In this document: one piece after another, positions 13,246-15,763 of the stretch
Layout: each line of letters opens with the position of its first letter
Numbering within the stretch: position 1 is the stretch's first letter
NCBI GenBank assembly: GCA_031260015.1
Contig: JAIRKR010000035.1
Location: forward strand, 1-15,763
Length of the DNA stretch: 15,763 bases
Reading direction: 5' to 3'
Origin: Puniceicoccales bacterium
GTDB lineage: Bacteria; Verrucomicrobiota; Verrucomicrobiia; Opitutales; UBA9783
Notes under the pieces: model-generated
What the model saw: the letters and a program-made list of their open reading frames with translations, nothing else
Database searches by the model: none
Told to the model about the DNA's origin: nothing
Made by a program: the position numbers and the translations under genes

Positions 13246-13286
13246 CATGAAAAATTTAACGTAAAAAGTATCTACCATTTTTCATG
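13246..13286 (+). repeat. 10-bp perfect inverted repeat after the Xer gene
   Basis: CATGAAAAAT (13246-13255) and ATTTTTCATG (13277-13286) are perfect inverted arms with a 21-nt centre, 10 nt after the Xer stop. A shorter competing pairing (GGTAGGTA with TATCTACC) overlaps it. There is no T run directly after the stem, so it is not a classic terminator. Confidence 0.5.
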
Positions 13287-13294
13287 TTATTATG

Positions 13295-13323
13295 TTGACT
13301 CCCTATGAAAATTTTATTTCAAT
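13295..13323 (+). promoter_or_regulatory. Possible promoter of the 43-residue repeat gene
   Basis: TTGACT (13295-13300), a 17-nt spacer and TTCAAT (13318-13323, four-of-six) would start transcription at about 13330, exactly the ATG of the downstream gene. This would be a leaderless message. Confidence 0.4.
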
Positions 13324-13329
13324 GTTACC

Positions 13330-13674
13330 ATGTCAGTGAATGGTCCTACTCAAGAGATTACTCAAACCAATGTTATTCAGCAAAGCGAGATGTCTGGATC
13401 CAGTGTATCCGGGAGTCATCTTGCAGAACGTTTGAACTTATCTAGAACGTCTTCATCCCATAACTTAGATAGATTGCATACATCTGATACTTTTCAGAAA
13501 ACTATTCAGCAAAATGAGATGTCTGGATCGAGTGTATCCGCAAGTTATCTTACGAAACGTTTGACATTCCCTGAAACACATTTGTTTGAAAATTTAAACA
13601 ACTCTTCTGTACACAATCCTTTTCAGAAAACTTTAAGTGAGCGGCACGTAAGCCTTCCCAAAAGTAATCTTTGA
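13330..13674 (+). CDS. Small Ser-rich protein made of two 43-residue tandem repeats
   Basis: This 114-residue protein is not recognised. A 15-residue lead (MSVNGPTQEITQTNV) is followed by two tandem 43-residue repeats, residues 16-58 and 59-101, then a 13-residue tail. Each repeat begins IQQ-[SN]-EMSGSSVS, continues with a LxxRL helix-like stretch, varies in the middle, and ends with FQKT. The protein is rich in Ser, Thr, Asn and Gln, with no Cys, no signal peptide and no membrane segment, so it may be largely disordered. The start has no ribosome site but sits where a promoter-like pair would start transcription. It follows the Xer gene by 94 nt on the same strand and is the last plus-strand gene before the convergent ligase gene. 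It could be a secreted or phase-variable small protein, but nothing in it fixes a function. The repeats support a real coding gene. Confidence 0.6.
   Translation: MSVNGPTQEITQTNVIQQSEMSGSSVSGSHLAERLNLSRTSSSHNLDRLHTSDTFQKTIQQNEMSGSSVSASYLTKRLTFPETHLFENLNNSSVHNPFQKTLSERHVSLPKSNL
13375..13632 (+). repeat. Two tandem 129-bp direct repeats within the small gene
   Basis: The units are 13375-13503 and 13504-13632, each exactly 43 codons. The first 66 bases match at about 54 positions by eye, the middle is diverged, and the ends (TTTCAGAAAACT or TTTTCAGAAAAC) match again. This fits an in-frame duplication followed by drift. Confidence 0.85.
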
Positions 13675-13731
13675 TTTACCGGCAAATTGCTGCGGTACTA
13701 TTTTCCAAGCGAGCCGTATAATGTTTAATGA

Positions 13732-13759
13732 TTGTAACGTGGTGTATATTATATAAATC
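13732..13759 (+). other. dif-like half site (speculative)
   Basis: The 28-nt span reads as an 11-nt left arm TTGTAACGTGG, the central hexamer TGTATA (13743-13748) and the right arm TTATATAAATC (13749-13759). The centre equals that of E. coli dif, and the right arm resembles the XerD arm (TTATGTTAAAT). The left arm does not match. It lies in a convergent intergenic region about 500 nt after the Xer gene. Confidence 0.2.
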
Positions 13760-13787
13760 TAGAGAAAAAATGAGTCACTTATATGCA

Positions 13788-15763
13788 TTAGAAAACCGAG
13801 ACTGTTTTTTGAATAACGGGCTCTAGTAGTTGATGAGCGTGCTTGAGGACGTTAGGTACCACACCAAGTATACACTTATTATTAGGTGTGTAGATTTGCC
13901 GTAAAGTACAAGTAAAAAGCGAGGGGCCATCATGGCCATGGAGTATAACCTTTAAGGAGCTATGTTGCCCATTATTTAAGGTATGACGATTACGTGGAAA
14001 TGGACGCGATTCGAAACTTTCTTCGTATAAATTATCCCAACTAAGGTAATAAATCCAATTTCTACCTTTCAGCCATAGTTTTTGTTTATCCGTAAAACCA
14101 TCCCAATGAAGCGGTTGGTTAAACAAACGAGCATAGATGTACTTTGAAAATGTCCAAGAATCATTATTTTTCAAAGTTGGATCTATCGTATTTTCAACGT
14201 AATTGTAATAATCAAGGCATTTTTTTTGAGCCAGCGTATCTCGCATTAAAAATCCATTGAATGCCGGTTGCGCCAACAGGTCAAGTTGAACGTATGCGGC
14301 CAATCCCAACCATTCACTGGCCAGACTGAATTGGTGGCAACGTAACAAAACGGCCACAAGTTGTATGTAAGCTAGTGAATTATAGGGAAGCAACCGAATG
14401 GCTTCGCAGTAACATTGAAGAGCACGTCGATCATCGCCAAATCGTATGTATAAAGATCCCAAATTTTCCAGGATTAACTTTTAAAGATGCTTCAAAGTAA
14501 TAAACGGAATGTCGCATGAGCATGTTTGATTGGGGATACCCTTTTAAAGCAAAAACATTGCCCGCTTGATTATAATAGTAAAGGTTGGTTGGGTCCGCTT
14601 CAATGGCTTTTGAGAGTTCTATTTCACTTTTCCCCAATTGTGTATAGGTTTGTTGAACAAATTTACGGAAGTGGTAACGGCCCTGAATATCTTTATAACC
14701 GTAAAAAAAGACCGTACCCACCGTCATAAGAAGCAATAACTTTACCCCTAAAGTAGTTGGGGTATTAAAGTGCCGTTTTTCAGGAAAATACTTGAAGTAA
14801 ATTGTCCAAAGTAGTCCAACAATCAAGCAGAGGGTAGCCGATACGGCAAATGTATCCCAAGACCATTCGCTGATAAAACATACGTAGGCGAACAAAGATA
14901 AACCAAGCCCTGTAACCAGAAATTTATCTGCAGCGGGCATTTCTTTCTTTTTTAAGAGGCGAAAACTCATTCGAAAGCTCGTAAATGCTAATATATATAT
15001 AGCCCTAAAAATCCCAATAATCCCCATTCAATTAGATATTGTACGGGAGCCACGTGCAATTGCCAACAATGATGCAAATGGGTTGGATGAGATTTTAGAT
15101 ACAAAAGTGGCGTTGTAGTAATGCCGTGACCTATCCAAGGACTGTCCCGAAAAACCTTAAGACCATCTTGAGCCAGATGCCAACGTTGGTTTTGAAATAA
15201 ATAATACTTGGGATTAGTAAATAAGCTTCTAATTCTTGAGCTTCGATATCCTATTAGCAGCAATAATGCAAGTAGGCAGATGCTTATCTTAATAATTTTT
15301 GGTTTTGAAGTATGTATGTGGCTTTTTATGTACAAACTCCATGCCGCTACCGTGGTTACTATGACACACAGGTAAGCCATTCTGCACCCAGATGCTTTTA
15401 AAAGTAAAATGGAGAGTAAAAACCCTACAACCCAGAGAATTTTCCATTTACGTATGGATTCCCACATAAAGAGTCCGGCAAAAAATGGGTAGGTAAGCGC
15501 AGCAAATAATCCCGTATAATTCGCATAGTCGAAAGGATGTCGCATCTGGTCTTTGTCAAAAATAGTGAAGAATTTTACTGGATTTATCAAAAAGTTCGAA
15601 GCCATGTACTGCCAAGGATAGTTGGGGCCAGTCTTAAGTTCATCACAGGCAAGATAAAGACAAATGCTGAAGTACATAAAAAACACAAACGTAATACCCA
15701 ACAAACGGATGAAAGCTTTGGGACTGTGTTTTAGACAGGAGCAAAAGAGGCATGCCAGAGCCA
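13788..15763 (-). pseudogene. O-antigen ligase/polymerase-like protein with TPRs, two frameshifts, 5' end outside window
   Basis: Three minus-strand frames (15763-14988, 15027-14431 and 14462-13788) join into one protein. The first is polytopic, with membrane segments and the Wzy_C/WaaL-type motifs GCRMAYLCV, RWHLAQDGLKVFRDSPWIGHG and a HH-W-Q-L-H...LIEWGLLGFLGL stretch. The second adds further membrane segments and TPR sequence (EIELSKAIEADPTNLYYYNQAGN). The third continues the TPRs (RFGDDRRALQCYCEAIRLLPYN) and a C-terminal domain. Such proteins join or polymerise glycan chains on the periplasmic side. Frameshift 1 is at an (AT)5A tract (14991-15001): losing one AT unit restores LYILAFTSF. 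Frameshift 2 is at CC 14468-14469: dropping one base restores NPENLGSLY. The frame is open to the right edge, so the start is not seen. It may be a true pseudogene, a phase-variable gene or a sequencing error. Confidence 0.8.
14991..15001. repeat. (AT)5A microsatellite at a frameshift
   Basis: ATATATATATA lies exactly where the ligase-like coding frame breaks. Dinucleotide tracts of this kind slip by two bases in replication and can switch a reading frame. Confidence 0.75.

Noticed and set aside
14526..14729. Plus-strand open frame opposite the TPR region of the ligase-like gene
   Set aside because: The minus strand reads clear TPR sequence here; the plus frame has no features.
1..15763. CRISPR arrays, insertion sequences and rRNA genes
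   Set aside because: No short regularly spaced repeats, transposase motifs or rRNA-like stretches were seen. The Xer gene is a core-type recombinase, not an IS or phage integrase.

Overview
This AT-rich window carries ordinary bacterial housekeeping genes mixed with several unusual accessory loci. The organism is probably Gram-negative: it has a class B penicillin-binding protein, an O-antigen ligase-like polytopic protein with TPRs, and a membrane-anchored solute-binding protein paired with a hybrid histidine kinase. The phylum cannot be fixed from the sequence. The ketosynthase/acyl carrier protein pair and the ligase-TPR protein would fit a verrucomicrobial relative or an AT-rich host-associated bacterium, but that is a guess. 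TGA, TAA and TAG all act as stops, so the standard bacterial code holds. Clear Shine-Dalgarno sequences are scarce, and several genes start directly after a -10-like hexamer.

Layout. Positions 1-1756 (minus strand) look like one operon: a FabF-type ketosynthase, an acyl carrier protein, and the first 44 codons of a SPL-type radical SAM protein that runs off the left edge. Divergent from it is an orphan OppF/DppF-type ATPase (1885-2676). Convergent to that is a DUF2062-type membrane protein whose start lies 7 nt after the encoded CCA of tRNA-Cys. An acidic protein of unknown function (minus strand) follows, then a divergent pair on the plus strand: a NMT1/SsuA-like solute-binding protein overlapping by one base a 765-residue hybrid histidine kinase. 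Next come a structured leader (a possible H-type pseudoknot) and a Cys/His-rich protein with three copies of a novel-looking metal-binding module, then tRNA-His.

Positions 9227-13235 (plus strand) are a tight operon: thyA, folA, a PBP2-type transpeptidase and a Xer-type tyrosine recombinase. It joins DNA precursor synthesis, wall elongation and probable chromosome resolution. After it is a small gene encoding two tandem 43-residue repeats. Convergent to this, and running off the right edge, is an O-antigen ligase/TPR gene split into three frames by two frameshifts, one of them at an (AT)n microsatellite.

The parts most worth a second look are the triplicated Cys/His module and its pseudoknot-like leader, the solute-binding-protein/kinase pair with no transporter beside it, the 43-residue repeat protein, and the frameshifted ligase.
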